The notes under the pieces are model-generated. The model did no database searches, was not told the DNA's origin, and worked only from the letters and a program-made list of their open reading frames with translations. The position numbers and the translations under genes were made by a program. Below are positions 19,808 to 28,484 of a DNA stretch of 64,000 nucleotides, one piece after another. The DNA comes from Pseudomonas fulva (GTDB taxonomy: Bacteria > Pseudomonadota > Gammaproteobacteria > Pseudomonadales > Pseudomonadaceae), in the NCBI RefSeq assembly GCF_023517795.1, contig NZ_CP082928.1:3100001-3164000 (forward strand). Reading direction: 5' to 3'. How positions within the stretch are numbered: position 1 is the stretch's first letter; the number at the start of each line of letters is the position of its first letter.

Positions 19808-20263
19808 TTACTCGCTGCTGATGGGCAGCACGTAGTTCTTGAACTGCTCGTCCTCGACGAAGCCGATCGACTGGTAGACCTTCTGCGCCACCTCGTTATC
19901 GCGGCTGGTGGCCACGCGCATGCGCACGGCCTGGGTCTGCTTGGCCATCTTTCTGGCGGTCTGCAGCAGGCGGTCGGCGACCAGTTGGCGACGCGCGTCC
20001 TCGGCCACGAAGATATCGTTGAGGATCCACACCCGCTTGAGCGACAGCGACGAATAGCTCGGGTACAGCTGGCAGAAACCCAGCAGCTTGTCATCGTCGT
20101 CGGCCAGGGCCAGGTAGATCACCGATTCCTCGCGCTTGATGCGGGTTTCCAGAAACTTGCGCGACGAGTCGAGAAACGGCCTTTCGCCATAGAACTCGCG
20201 GTAGCGAACGAACAGCGGGGTGAGTAGATCCAAGTGCTCCAGGGTGGCTTGCACGATGCGCAT
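19808..20263 (-). CDS. GNAT family N-acetyltransferase
   Basis: 151-residue single-domain acetyltransferase. MRIVQATLEHLDLLTPLFVRYR is a typical N-terminal beta-alpha opening; LGFCQLYPSYSSLSLKRVWILNDIFV forms the central strands, followed by an acetyl-CoA loop region (ARRQLVADRLL) and SIGFVEDEQFKNYVL at the end. Substrate is unknown. ATG at 20263. Transcribed away from mpl. The stop codon is almost touching the repeat element downstream. Confidence 0.85.
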   Translation of the reverse strand: MRIVQATLEHLDLLTPLFVRYREFYGERPFLDSSRKFLETRIKREESVIYLALADDDDKLLGFCQLYPSYSSLSLKRVWILNDIFVAEDARRQLVADRLLQTARKMAKQTQAVRMRVATSRDNEVAQKVYQSIGFVEDEQFKNYVLPISSE

Positions 20264-20516
20264 GGGCGAGGGCCTCGTTTGGCTGTCGGATGGAGACGGC
20301 AGGCGTTTCGATTAAAGTGCAGTTTTCGCCCTAAATTCGCCCTAAAGCCAGTGAGGCAGAGCTGTTACGGGGCGGCGGGAGGCTTGTTCTCGATGCCTGA
20401 ATTTCGGCCATCCAGACCCGCCGAGCAGGCTGGGTACCAGGCGCCGCTGTGCTAATCTGCGGCCATGTTTTCACGCGGCTCGTCGGCCTCCTGGCGCGCC
20501 TGTTCTCGAGGTTTTC

Positions 20517-21869
20517 ATGCATATCCACATTCTCGGCATCTGCGGCACCTTCATGGGTTCGCTCGCGGTGCTGGCCAAGGAACTTGGCCACCGCGTCACC
20601 GGCTCCGATGCCAACGTCTACCCGCCGATGAGCACCCAGCTCGAAGCCCAGGGCATCGAGCTGCTGCAGGGTTACGATCCCGCGCATCTGCAGCCGGCGC
20701 CGGACCTGGTGGTGGTCGGCAACGCCATGAGCCGTGGCAACCCGGCGGTGGAATACGTGCTCAACAAGGGCCTGCCCTATGTATCCGGCCCGCAGTGGCT
20801 GGCCGACCATGTGCTGCAGGGCCGTTGGGTGATGGCGGTGGCCGGCACCCACGGCAAGACCAGCAGCTCGAGCATGCTCGCCTGGGTGCTGGAGCACGCC
20901 GGCATGGCGCCGGGCTTCCTGATCGGCGGCGTGCCCCAGAACTTCGGGATTTCCGCGCGGCTGGGCGACACGCCGTTCTTCGTGGTCGAGGCCGACGAGT
21001 ACGACAGCGCCTTCTTCGACAAGCGCAGCAAGTTCGTCCACTACCGCCCGCGCACCGCGATCCTCAACAACCTGGAATTCGACCACGCGGATATCTTCCC
21101 GGACCTGGCGGCCATCGAGCGGCAGTTCCATCACCTGGTACGGATCATTCCCGGCGAAGGCCTGGTCATCCACCCGGCCAGCGAAGCTGCCCTGGCGCGG
21201 GTGATCCAGATGGGCTGCTGGACGCCGGTGCAGACCACTGGTGAAGGTGGCCAATGGCAGGCACGCCTGCTCAGCGCCGACGGCTCGCGCTTCGAGGTGA
21301 GCTTCGACGGTAAGGTCGAAGGCATGGTGGACTGGCAGTTGACCGGCCAGCATAACGTGGCCAATGCCCTGGCTGTATTGGCGGCAGCGCGCCACGTCGG
21401 TGTGGTGCCGGCGCTCGGTATCGAAGCGCTGGGCCAGTTCATCAACGCCAAGCGACGCATGGAAAAGGTTGCCGAGGTGAACGGCGTGACCGTCTATGAC
21501 GACTTCGCCCACCACCCCACCGCCATCGCCACCACCCTCGACGGCCTGCGCAAGCGCGTTGGCGACGAGCAGATCATCGCGGTGATCGAGCCACGTTCCA
21601 ATTCCATGAAGCTCGGTGCCCACCGCGATGGCCTGGCCGAGTCCGCCGTGCAGGCCGATGCAGTGTTCTGGTACGCGCCGCCGAATCTCGGTTGGGATCT
21701 GGCGGCCACCGTTGCCGGTGCGACCAATCCAACCCAGGTGTGCGATTCCCTGGACGCGATCATCGACGGCGTGAAGGCGCGAGTACGGCCTGGCACCCAG
21801 GTGGTGATCATGAGCAACGGCGGTTTTGGCGGCCTACATGGCAAGCTGGCCAAGGCGCTGGAGGTGTGA
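20517..21869 (+). CDS. mpl: UDP-N-acetylmuramate:L-alanyl-gamma-D-glutamyl-meso-DAP ligase
   Basis: 450-residue Mur ligase of the peptidoglycan recycling pathway; it joins recovered tripeptide to UDP-MurNAc. Starts [14 protein letters not shown] (Rossmann-like UDP binding); the ATP loop is GTHGKTSSS at 110-118; ligase region has [13 protein letters not shown] and [14 protein letters not shown] at 20517 follows TCGAGG. ubiX follows after two bases, an arrangement also seen in P. aeruginosa. Confidence 0.96.
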   Translation: MHIHILGICGTFMGSLAVLAKELGHRVTGSDANVYPPMSTQLEAQGIELLQGYDPAHLQPAPDLVVVGNAMSRGNPAVEYVLNKGLPYVSGPQWLADHVLQGRWVMAVAGTHGKTSSSSMLAWVLEHAGMAPGFLIGGVPQNFGISARLGDTPFFVVEADEYDSAFFDKRSKFVHYRPRTAILNNLEFDHADIFPDLAAIERQFHHLVRIIPGEGLVIHPASEAALARVIQMGCWTPVQTTGEGGQWQARLLSADGSRFEVSFDGKVEGMVDWQLTGQHNVANALAVLAAARHVGVVPALGIEALGQFINAKRRMEKVAEVNGVTVYDDFAHHPTAIATTLDGLRKRVGDEQIIAVIEPRSNSMKLGAHRDGLAESAVQADAVFWYAPPNLGWDLAATVAGATNPTQVCDSLDAIIDGVKARVRPGTQVVIMSNGGFGGLHGKLAKALEV

Positions 21870-21871
21870 GG

Positions 21872-22504
21872 ATGGCAGGGCCAGAGCGTATTACTCTCGC
21901 GATGACCGGCGCCTCGGGCGCCCAGTACGGCCTGCGCCTGCTCGACTGCCTGGTGCGTGAGGATCGGGAAGTGCACTTCCTGATCTCCAAGGCCGCGCAG
22001 CTGGTGATGGCCACCGAAACCGACGTCAGCCTGCCGGCCAAACCCCAGGCCATGCAGGCGTTTCTCACCGAATACACCGGCGCCACCGACGGGCAGATCC
22101 GCGTGTACGGCAAGGAAGACTGGATGGCGCCGGTGGCTTCCGGCTCCGGTGCCCCGTCGGCCATGGTGGTGGTGCCGTGCAGCACCGGCACCTTGTCATC
22201 CATCGCCACCGGCGCCTGCAACAACCTGATCGAGCGCGCCGCGGACGTTGCCCTGAAGGAGCGCCGCCAGCTGATAGTGGTGCCGCGCGAGGCGCCGTAC
22301 TCCAGTATTCATCTGGAGCACATGCTCAAGCTGTCCAACCTGGGCGTGACCATCCTGCCGGCCTCGCCGGGCTTCTATCACCAGCCGCAGACCCTGGATG
22401 ACCTGGTCGATTTCGTGGTCGCGCGCATCCTCAATTGCCTGAACATCCCCCAGGACATGCTGCCGCGCTGGGGCGAGCATCACCTCAACAGTGGCGATGA
22501 ATAG
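21872..22504 (+). CDS. ubiX: Flavin prenyltransferase UbiX
   Basis: 210-residue UbiX, which makes prenylated FMN for the UbiD decarboxylase of ubiquinone synthesis. [19 protein letters not shown] binds [30 protein letters not shown] and [17 protein letters not shown] are signatures. ATG at 21872 lies two bases after the mpl stop and follows GGAGGTGTGAGG. Length equals the family. The next gene overlaps its end. Confidence 0.96.
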   Translation: MAGPERITLAMTGASGAQYGLRLLDCLVREDREVHFLISKAAQLVMATETDVSLPAKPQAMQAFLTEYTGATDGQIRVYGKEDWMAPVASGSGAPSAMVVVPCSTGTLSSIATGACNNLIERAADVALKERRQLIVVPREAPYSSIHLEHMLKLSNLGVTILPASPGFYHQPQTLDDLVDFVVARILNCLNIPQDMLPRWGEHHLNSGDE

Positions 22505-22790
22505 GCGCGCCGGCTGGCTCTTGCTGCTCGCCTGCCTGCAACTGGGCGGCTGCGCTACTGCACGTACCCTGGATGCCAACCAGCCCGGCGCGCCGGTGGT
22601 GTACGCCGGCACGCGGCTGGACTGGTACGCGCTGCAGGGCGGTTGCTGCCCGGTGGAGCGCTTCGGCGCCGAGGCGCCGCGTTATGCCGGCCTCGATCTG
22701 CCGGCCAGCGCCTTGCTCGATACCCTGCTGTTGCCGCTGTCGCTGGCCAAGGCGCTGGGCATTGGTTTGCAGGTGAGTGGGGGCGGGTAG
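22497..22790 (+). CDS. YceK/YidQ-type lipoprotein (DUF1375)
   Basis: 97-residue predicted lipoprotein. Signal peptide ends in a lipobox LGGC with the lipidated Cys at residue 19; the rest carries the DUF1375 pattern, with [14 protein letters not shown] and [21 protein letters not shown] at 22497 is preferred, overlapping ubiX by 8 bp; a GTG two codons earlier is possible. Likely outer-membrane or inner-membrane anchored. Function unknown. Translation is probably coupled to ubiX. Confidence 0.82.
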   Translation: MNRRAGWLLLLACLQLGGCATARTLDANQPGAPVVYAGTRLDWYALQGGCCPVERFGAEAPRYAGLDLPASALLDTLLLPLSLAKALGIGLQVSGGG

Positions 22791-22874
22791 GGTGTTTTGA
22801 CCGGGCCAGGGTGGTTTTGATGGGCTAGCGCCTACGCGGCCCGACCCAGCCGACGGTCTGAAGCCTATCACCCA

Positions 22875-22924
22875 GTGGGAGCGGGCCATGCCCGCGAAAA
22901 GTCACGGGCATGGCCCGTTCCCAC
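22875..22924. repeat. REP-type inverted repeat
   Basis: GTGGGAGCGGGCCATGCCCG and its near-perfect complement (19 of 20) with a short centre. Typical Pseudomonas REP pair. Confidence 0.85.
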
Positions 22925-23030
22925 AGAGAGCCCGCATTATTCAATCGTAGGGTGGGCGATAGCCCACCAGTTTTTAAGGGGTGAGGGGATTAGTTCACCA
23001 GCCTGCAGCCCTTCCAATCCATGCCCAGCT

Positions 23031-23963
23031 TCAAATCGGCGTCAGCAGCGTCTCACCGCGGAAATGCCGGCCGATATTGTCGAGAAACTGGCTCAGCGAC
23101 TGCTCCAGCGCCTGGGGCGAGTTGCCGCCCACATGGGGGGTGATGGTCAGGTTGTCGAGGTCGAGCAACTCGGTGGGTGGCAGCGGCTCGCTCTCGTAGA
23201 CGTCCAGCGCCGCAGCGCGGATGCGCTTCTCGCGCAGCGCCGTGCCCAGCGCCGCGGTGTCCACCACGCTGCCGCGTGCCACGTTGACCAGATAACCCTG
23301 GGGGCCCAGTGCATCGAGCACCTGCGCCCCGACCAGGTGATGGGTCGCGGCGCCGCCGGGGATGGCGATCACCAGGCAGTCGCACCACTCGGCCAGCTCC
23401 CGCACGCTCGGGAAATAGCGGTGCGGGCTGCCCGCTTTCGGCGAGCGGTTGTGATAACCCACCGGCATATCGAAGGCCGCGGCGCGGCGGGCCAGCTGCT
23501 CGCCAATGGCGCCGAGGCCGAGGATGCCCAGGCGCTTGCCGCTGACCCCGTCGGTCATCGGCAGGGCGTCGCGCCAGATGCCCGCGCGGCAGGCGTTGTC
23601 CAGGCGGCGCACGTCGCGAATCGCTGCCAGCAGCAAGGCCATCGCATGGTCGGCGACGCAGCTGGCATTGCTGCCGGCGCCGTTACTGAGGGCGATGCCG
23701 CGAGCGCGGGCCGCCTCGATATCGACCTTCTCGTAACCCACCCCCAGGGTGCCGACGAAGCCGAGCTTGGGCAGGCGGGCGATCTCCTCACCGGTCAGGC
23801 CGATGGTTCCGATGGTCAGCACCGCTTGAATGCTGGCGCCGTGCTCGGCAATGGCTGCTTCGCGTGCCGCCGCATTGGCGGCATGGGTCACCTGATACTG
23901 CTCGGCGATACGCGCCAGGCTGCTTTCGCTGAGCGGGTTGAGAATCAGCAGGTGCGGCTTCAT
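23031..23963 (-). CDS. D-isomer-specific 2-hydroxyacid dehydrogenase
   Basis: 310-residue NAD(P)-dependent oxidoreductase of the glyoxylate/hydroxypyruvate reductase group. Dinucleotide fold at ILGLGAIGEQLA (GxGxxG); basic residue N-R-S after the second strand suggests NADPH. Catalytic Arg in NVARGSVVD, Glu in YESEP and His in TPHVGGNS. ATG at 23963 follows GGAG. Followed on the opposite side by the yigZ-like gene reading in the same direction, 33 bp upstream. Substrate is probably glyoxylate, hydroxypyruvate or a keto acid. Confidence 0.9.
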   Translation of the reverse strand: MKPHLLILNPLSESSLARIAEQYQVTHAANAAAREAAIAEHGASIQAVLTIGTIGLTGEEIARLPKLGFVGTLGVGYEKVDIEAARARGIALSNGAGSNASCVADHAMALLLAAIRDVRRLDNACRAGIWRDALPMTDGVSGKRLGILGLGAIGEQLARRAAAFDMPVGYHNRSPKAGSPHRYFPSVRELAEWCDCLVIAIPGGAATHHLVGAQVLDALGPQGYLVNVARGSVVDTAALGTALREKRIRAAALDVYESEPLPPTELLDLDNLTITPHVGGNSPQALEQSLSQFLDNIGRHFRGETLLTPI

Positions 23964-23996
23964 GGGGGCTCCAGGGCAGGTGGGCGGGTGGTTGTG

Positions 23997-24584
23997 TTAC
24001 TCGATGATCCGCAGGGCGCTACGCCCGCGGCTGATATCGGCCAGCAGGCGCTGCAGGGCTTCGATCCGGGGCTGCGGCACGGCCAGCTGCAGCTCGGCGC
24101 CTTCGGCATCGAAACTTTCCTGTTCCAGCACGGCGTCGAATTCGGCCAGGCGCGACTTGAGCAGGGCCAGCTCGGCGAAACCGCAATGGCAGGCGCAGGC
24201 AGTGCGCGGCACCTGTTCCTGGCGCTCGGCGTTCTGCAGGCATTTGTTGGCGCTGCCGCCGTAGGCACGGGCCAGGCCGCCGGTGCCGAGCTGGATGCCG
24301 CCATACCAGCGTGTCACCACCACGGCCACGGCGTCGAACCCCTGCGCCTCGATGGCGGCGAGAATCGGCCGGCCGGCGGTGCCGCCAGGCTCGCCATCGT
24401 CGCTGAAGCGGTACTGCTGGCCGAGCTTCCAGGCCCAGCAGTTGTGCGAGGCGCCCGGCTCGCTGAGCTGCTCGATAAGGGCCTGGGCATCCACCGCGCT
24501 GGTAATGGCGCGGGCCTGGGCGAGAAAACGGCTCTTGCGGATTTCCTCGCGGTAGTCGCAAGGGGCGAGTAGCAGGTAAGGCAT
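23997..24584 (-). CDS. yigZ: YigZ / IMPACT family protein
   Basis: 195-residue member of the UPF0029/IMPACT family. N-terminal domain has KSRFLAQARAI, the SHNCWAWKLG segment, FSDDGEPGGTAGRPIL and VVTRWYGGIQLGTGGLARAY, all hallmarks; the C-terminal part is a DUF1949-like domain. Its ATG (24584) shares one base with the stop of the TetR gene upstream, so the two are probably co-translated. Eukaryotic IMPACT binds GCN1; the bacterial role is unclear. Confidence 0.92.
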   Translation of the reverse strand: MPYLLLAPCDYREEIRKSRFLAQARAITSAVDAQALIEQLSEPGASHNCWAWKLGQQYRFSDDGEPGGTAGRPILAAIEAQGFDAVAVVVTRWYGGIQLGTGGLARAYGGSANKCLQNAERQEQVPRTACACHCGFAELALLKSRLAEFDAVLEQESFDAEGAELQLAVPQPRIEALQRLLADISRGRSALRIIE

Positions 24585-25243
24585 CAGACGCTCGGCTTCA
24601 GCCCACAACCCCTGAGGATGATGCGCACCATGTTGTCCGCCGCAGCCTGGTAATCGGGCTTGGTCAGGCGCGAGCGGCCACTGACCCGGCAGATCTCCGA
24701 AGCGAAGTCGGCGTGGTACTGGGTGCTGCTCCAGATCAGGAAGATCAGGTTGGTGGGATCGACCGGCTCCATCTTGCCGGCGGCGATCCACTGCTCGAAG
24801 ATCGCCGCGCGCTCGCGAAACCAGCTCTGGTGATCCTTGCCGAAGTGTTGGGACAGGAAGGCGCCGCCGCTGATCACTTCCATGGCGAAGATGCGCGACG
24901 CCTTGGGGTAGCGCCGCGAATATTCCATCTTGGCGCGGATATAGCGCTCCAGCGCCTCGGCCGGGGCGTCGTCGACGCTGAGGCTGTCGAAGGCGCTGTC
25001 CCACAGGGCCAGGATGTTGCTCAGCACGGCCAAGTACAGGCCCTGCTTGCTGCTGAAGTAGTAGTGCAGGTTGGCCTTGGGCAGGCCCACCGCCTGGGCG
25101 ATGGTATTCATGCTGGTGCCCTTGAAGCCGTGGCGGGCGAACTCGTCCTCGGCGGCCGCGATGATCGCTTCTTCGTTCTTCTGCCGGATGCGGCCGGTCG
25201 GTTTGCCAGTGGTGGCGCGTGGAGCGGTGGCGTCGAGGGGCAT
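24584..25243 (-). CDS. TetR-family regulator, RutR-like
   Basis: 219-residue TetR repressor. The HTH lies at about 35-60 (GTSMNTIAQAVGLPKANLHYYF) and the C-terminal ligand domain resembles E. coli RutR (RYPKASRIFAMEVISGGAFL, LIFLIWSSTQYHADFASEI). RutR senses uracil/thymine; the ligand here is inferred only by likeness. ATG at 25243 is used; an upstream codon would add a low-complexity tail. Operon-like with yigZ. No pyrimidine catabolic genes are adjacent. Confidence 0.88.
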   Translation of the reverse strand: MPLDATAPRATTGKPTGRIRQKNEEAIIAAAEDEFARHGFKGTSMNTIAQAVGLPKANLHYYFSSKQGLYLAVLSNILALWDSAFDSLSVDDAPAEALERYIRAKMEYSRRYPKASRIFAMEVISGGAFLSQHFGKDHQSWFRERAAIFEQWIAAGKMEPVDPTNLIFLIWSSTQYHADFASEICRVSGRSRLTKPDYQAAADNMVRIILRGCGLKPSV

Positions 25244-25355
25244 CAGGGGGCTTCCGTGGTGATCAAAGGGCGCAGCGGGTGAACAGATACTCCACCGTGG
25301 CGGGCGTGACAAGCGCTGGCGCCGCAATTATCTGCCCGCTGGCCCCGACGTCGGG

Positions 25356-26279
25356 TCAGCTGAAGGCCTGGACGATGCGCTGGCGCTGCTCGGCATCCGG
25401 CAGGCGACCCTGGCCGGCACGCAGGTTGTCGACCACGTAGCGCGGGTTGGAGGTGGCCGGAATCACCGCGGTGACGGCCTCGTCGGCAAGGATGAACTTG
25501 AGCAGCAGCTGCGCCCAGGACGTGGCATCGATTTCGTTGGCCCACTCCGGCAGCGGCTTGCCCTTGACCCGGCCGAGCAGCTGCGCGCGCTGGAACGGCC
25601 GGTTGATCAGCGTGGCGATGCCATTGTCGCGGCAGTAGGGCAGCAGGCGCTTTTCGGCATTGCGCTCGCCCACCGAATAGTTGAGCTGCACGAAGTCGAC
25701 CTTCTCCTTGGCCAGCACGGCGAGCAGGTCGTCATGGGCCGATTCGATGTAATGGGTGATGCCGATGTAGCGCACCTTGCCCTGTTCGCGCAGCTCGCGG
25801 GCCAGGGCCAGCTGGGTCGTGGTGTCCTGCAGGTTGTGCACCTGCAAGAGATCCATCTTGTCGGCCTGCAGGGCCTTGAGGCTGGCCTCGAACTGCGCCA
25901 GGCCGCGCTCGCGACCGGTGCTCGACAGCTTGGAGGCGAGAAACGCCTTGCCCTGGGTTCTGGTGCGTTTGAGCAGCTCGCCGGTCACCGCTTCGGCGCT
26001 GCCGTAGCTGGGCGCGGTATCGATCAGCGTACCGCCGCCATTGATAAAGGCACGCACCACCTCGTCGAGCGATTTCAGGCTGGCGTCGTCGAGGCTCACG
26101 TTGAAGGTCTGTGAGGTGCCCAGGCCGATCACCGGCAGGCTCTCGCCGCTGGACGGGATCTTGCGCTGCAGCACCGCGGTGGGGTTGGCGGCGAAGGCGA
26201 AACCGGGCAGCAGCGGGCTGCTGGCCGCGAGCGTCATCAGGGCGGCGCTGCCCTGCAGGAAATGGCGACGGCTGGGCAT
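25356..26279 (-). CDS. Tat-exported aldo/keto reductase
   Basis: 308-residue aldo/keto reductase with a twin-arginine signal: SRRHFLQGSA followed by a hydrophobic stretch and cleavage near AFAAN (about residue 30). AKR signatures include IGLGTSQTFNV, LIDTAPSYGSAEA, ASKLSSTGRE and LLQVHNLQ (His of the tetrad in VHN). ATG at 26279. Periplasmic location implies that it folds with cofactor before export. The substrate is unknown. It is convergent with nothing; the next gene upstream is divergent. Confidence 0.87.
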   Translation of the reverse strand: MPSRRHFLQGSAALMTLAASSPLLPGFAFAANPTAVLQRKIPSSGESLPVIGLGTSQTFNVSLDDASLKSLDEVVRAFINGGGTLIDTAPSYGSAEAVTGELLKRTRTQGKAFLASKLSSTGRERGLAQFEASLKALQADKMDLLQVHNLQDTTTQLALARELREQGKVRYIGITHYIESAHDDLLAVLAKEKVDFVQLNYSVGERNAEKRLLPYCRDNGIATLINRPFQRAQLLGRVKGKPLPEWANEIDATSWAQLLLKFILADEAVTAVIPATSNPRYVVDNLRAGQGRLPDAEQRQRIVQAFS

Positions 26280-26466
26280 GGCGTGCTCCGTTATCGAGAG
26301 GGGTAAACAGGAGAGACTAGTCGGCCACCCCCGCTGATCGATCCCATCGTCGCCATGACTTGTTACCTGGTGTGTCCACCGCGGGGCGCTCCGTTTGTCC
26401 GCCTTGGGCAACGGCGTTCGCGCTGGCGCGGTCATCTATCGGGACAGCCACCGGCGAGGACGCTCC

Positions 26467-26985
26467 ATGAGCAGCACCGCGAAGAAGACCGACCCCAAAC
26501 TGTGGAACAAGGTGAAACAGCGCGTCACCCAGGGCGACAAGGGCGGCAAGCCCGGCCAGTGGTCGGCGCGCAAGGCGCAGCTGGCCGTGCAGCTGTACCA
26601 GCAGGAGGGCGGCGGTTACGAGGGCGCCAAGGATGCCGACAATCACCTGCACCAGTGGACCGAGCAGGACTGGGACACCCAATCCGGCAAGCCCTCCGGC
26701 GAAACCGGCGAACGCTACCTGCCCAGGAACGCCCGCGATGAACTGAGCGACAAGGAGTACGCGCGCAGCACCCGCAAGAAACGTGCGGACAGCCGCGCCG
26801 GGCGCCAGCACTCCAAGCAGCCGAAGGACGTTGCCGACAAGGCCGCCACCCACCGCACACCAGCGCTGAGCGGGCTGACCAAGGCCGAGCTGATGAAGCG
26901 CGCCGCAAGCAAGAAGATTCGTGGTCGCTCACGGATGAAGAAGGATGAGCTGGTCAAAGCGCTGGAAAAGGAGGGCGGCAAATGA
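26467..26985 (+). CDS. DUF5872 domain protein
   Basis: 172-residue, very basic, soluble protein. The first 110 residues match the DUF5872 pattern: DPKLWNKVKQRV, GGKPGQWSARKAQLAVQLYQQ, GGYEGAKDADNHLHQWTEQDW and GERYLPRNAR. The C-terminus (about 138-170) has LSGLTKAELMKRAASKKI and MKKDELVKAL, resembling SAP/Rho-N-type nucleic-acid binding helices. ATG at 26467 follows GAGGA. Its stop overlaps the next gene by 4 bp. Function unknown; a nucleic-acid role is inference. Confidence 0.82.
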   Translation: MSSTAKKTDPKLWNKVKQRVTQGDKGGKPGQWSARKAQLAVQLYQQEGGGYEGAKDADNHLHQWTEQDWDTQSGKPSGETGERYLPRNARDELSDKEYARSTRKKRADSRAGRQHSKQPKDVADKAATHRTPALSGLTKAELMKRAASKKIRGRSRMKKDELVKALEKEGGK

Positions 26986-27350
26986 GCGAGTTGAACGAGG
27001 CGCAGAAGAAAGCCATCCGCAGTGATTTCAAGGCGGCGGTGAACATGCCGCCAGCACGCCTGCGCCGCTGGTTGCAGGCCGCGGACAGCAAGCGTGTGGG
27101 CATGACCAAGGGCGGGCGCAAGGTCGAGTCCAGCCGCGACGGCAAGTCGGTCGGCCACCAGATGGGCGAGCGCATTCTGCAGATCAAGGGCAAGCGCGTG
27201 GCTGAGCTGGAAACCGACGACTACCAGGCGATGCGCAAGGTGATCGGCTACGTGCACCGCCACCTCAAGCAGCGCCCGGCCGGTGACGTGGAAGACAGCC
27301 GCTGGCGCCAGTCGCTGATGAACTGGGGGCACGATCCGCTCAAGGACTGA
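26982..27350 (+). CDS. DUF3140 domain protein
   Basis: 122-residue basic protein of the DUF3140 family: FKAAVNMPPARLRRWLQAADSKRVG, then GKSVGHQMGERIL and a C-terminal helix with YQAMRKVIGYVHRHLKQRP and SLMNWGHDP. ATG overlaps the DUF5872 stop (ATGA), so the pair is probably translationally coupled. Both products are small, basic and uncharacterised. A link to DNA or stress is guesswork. Confidence 0.82.
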   Translation: MSELNEAQKKAIRSDFKAAVNMPPARLRRWLQAADSKRVGMTKGGRKVESSRDGKSVGHQMGERILQIKGKRVAELETDDYQAMRKVIGYVHRHLKQRPAGDVEDSRWRQSLMNWGHDPLKD

Positions 27351-27375
27351 AGCGCCACTTGGGCCTGTGAGCGCG

Positions 27376-28296
27376 TCAGGCGTTGGCCGCCAATTCCTGC
27401 AGAAAACTTTCCAGCACGAGATGGGGCCGGCGGCCCTTGCGAGTTACCGAGGCCAGGCTGATGTCGTAGAAGCGCGTGCCGGCCTTCAGCGCGCGCAGGC
27501 GGCCTTCCTTGATCCACGCCTCGGCATAGTGGTCGGGCAGGTAGCCGATATAGCGCCCGGTAAGGATCAGGAACGCCATGCCTTCGCGGTCCGAGGCGCT
27601 GGCCGTGCAATTGAGCACGCCGTAGTGGTTCTGGATCTCCGGCGGCAGGCGGAAGGTTGGTGCGATGGCGTCCTGGGCGTTGAGGCGCTCGTCCGGCAAT
27701 TCGCGATCATCGACGTAGAACAGCGGGTGGCCGACCGCGCAGTAGAGCAGCGAACGCTCATCGTACAGCGGCTGGTAATCCAGACCGGACAGGCCGCCGA
27801 CCACCGGCACCACGCCGACATGCAGGCGCCCGTCGAGCACGCCTTGCTCGACCTCGCTGGGCGGCGTCATGCGGATGTTCACCCGCACGTCCGGCCCCAG
27901 CGCCTTGAGGCGGGCGAGGGCGCCGGTGATGCGCATATGCGGCACCGTCACCAGGTTGTCGGTCAGGCCGATGTTCAGCTCGCCGCGCAGATGCTGGTGC
28001 AGGCCGTTGACCTCGGTGCGAAAGCTCTCCAGTGCCGCGAGCAATTGCTGGGTCGACTGGTACACCTCGCGGCCTTCCTCGGTCAGCGCGAAGCCGGCAC
28101 GGCCGCGCTGGCAGAGGCGTAGGCCGAGGCGCTGTTCCAGGTCGCTCATCTGCTGGCTGATTGCCGAGCGGCCAATGCCCAGCACGCTTTCCGCGGCAGA
28201 AAAGCCTCCGCATTCCACCACGCTGCGAAACAGCTTGAGCAGGCGGATATCGAAGTCGCTGACCTGGGCGAGGGGCTCGGGGCGTCGGGCGCTCAT
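27376..28296 (-). CDS. bauR: LysR-family activator of beta-alanine catabolism
   Basis: 306-residue LysR regulator: HTH at about 16-70 (FRSVVECGGFSAAESVLGIGRSAISQQMSDLE), then a periplasmic-binding-like effector domain. Divergent from bauA, as PA0133 is in P. aeruginosa, where BauR activates beta-alanine use. ATG at 28296. Inverted AGTCAC/GTGACT motifs lie between the two genes. Assignment rests on context and the first domain. Confidence 0.85.
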   Translation of the reverse strand: MSARRPEPLAQVSDFDIRLLKLFRSVVECGGFSAAESVLGIGRSAISQQMSDLEQRLGLRLCQRGRAGFALTEEGREVYQSTQQLLAALESFRTEVNGLHQHLRGELNIGLTDNLVTVPHMRITGALARLKALGPDVRVNIRMTPPSEVEQGVLDGRLHVGVVPVVGGLSGLDYQPLYDERSLLYCAVGHPLFYVDDRELPDERLNAQDAIAPTFRLPPEIQNHYGVLNCTASASDREGMAFLILTGRYIGYLPDHYAEAWIKEGRLRALKAGTRFYDISLASVTRKGRRPHLVLESFLQELAANA

Positions 28297-28301
28297 TGTT
28301 T

Positions 28302-28346
28302 AGTCACCAGTGAACTGAGGATTCGAAGAGTCAGGTTTGAGTGACT
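28302..28346. promoter_or_regulatory. Putative BauR operator region
   Basis: AGTCAC at 28302-28307 and GTGACT at 28341-28346 form inverted half-sites 33 bp apart in the bauR-bauA gap, six bases from the bauR start. The layout suits a LysR protein bound at both sites; there is no direct proof. Confidence 0.4.
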
Positions 28347-28388
28347 TTATGCCTGTGGCACCTTGGCTGACAACTGATGCACTTACGT

Positions 28389-28445
28389 GTGGGAGCGGCT
28401 TTAGCCGCGATTGCTGTCGATTCTCGCGGCTAAAGCCGCTCCCAC
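28389..28445. repeat. REP hairpin in the bauA leader
   Basis: Perfect 22-bp arms (GTGGGAGCGGCTTTAGCCGC... and its complement) around a 13-nt loop, ending 39 bp before the bauA start. Confidence 0.9.
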
Positions 28446-28484
28446 GTTGCCCCCGATCACGCCGCCATTGCCGAGGCCATCGCC

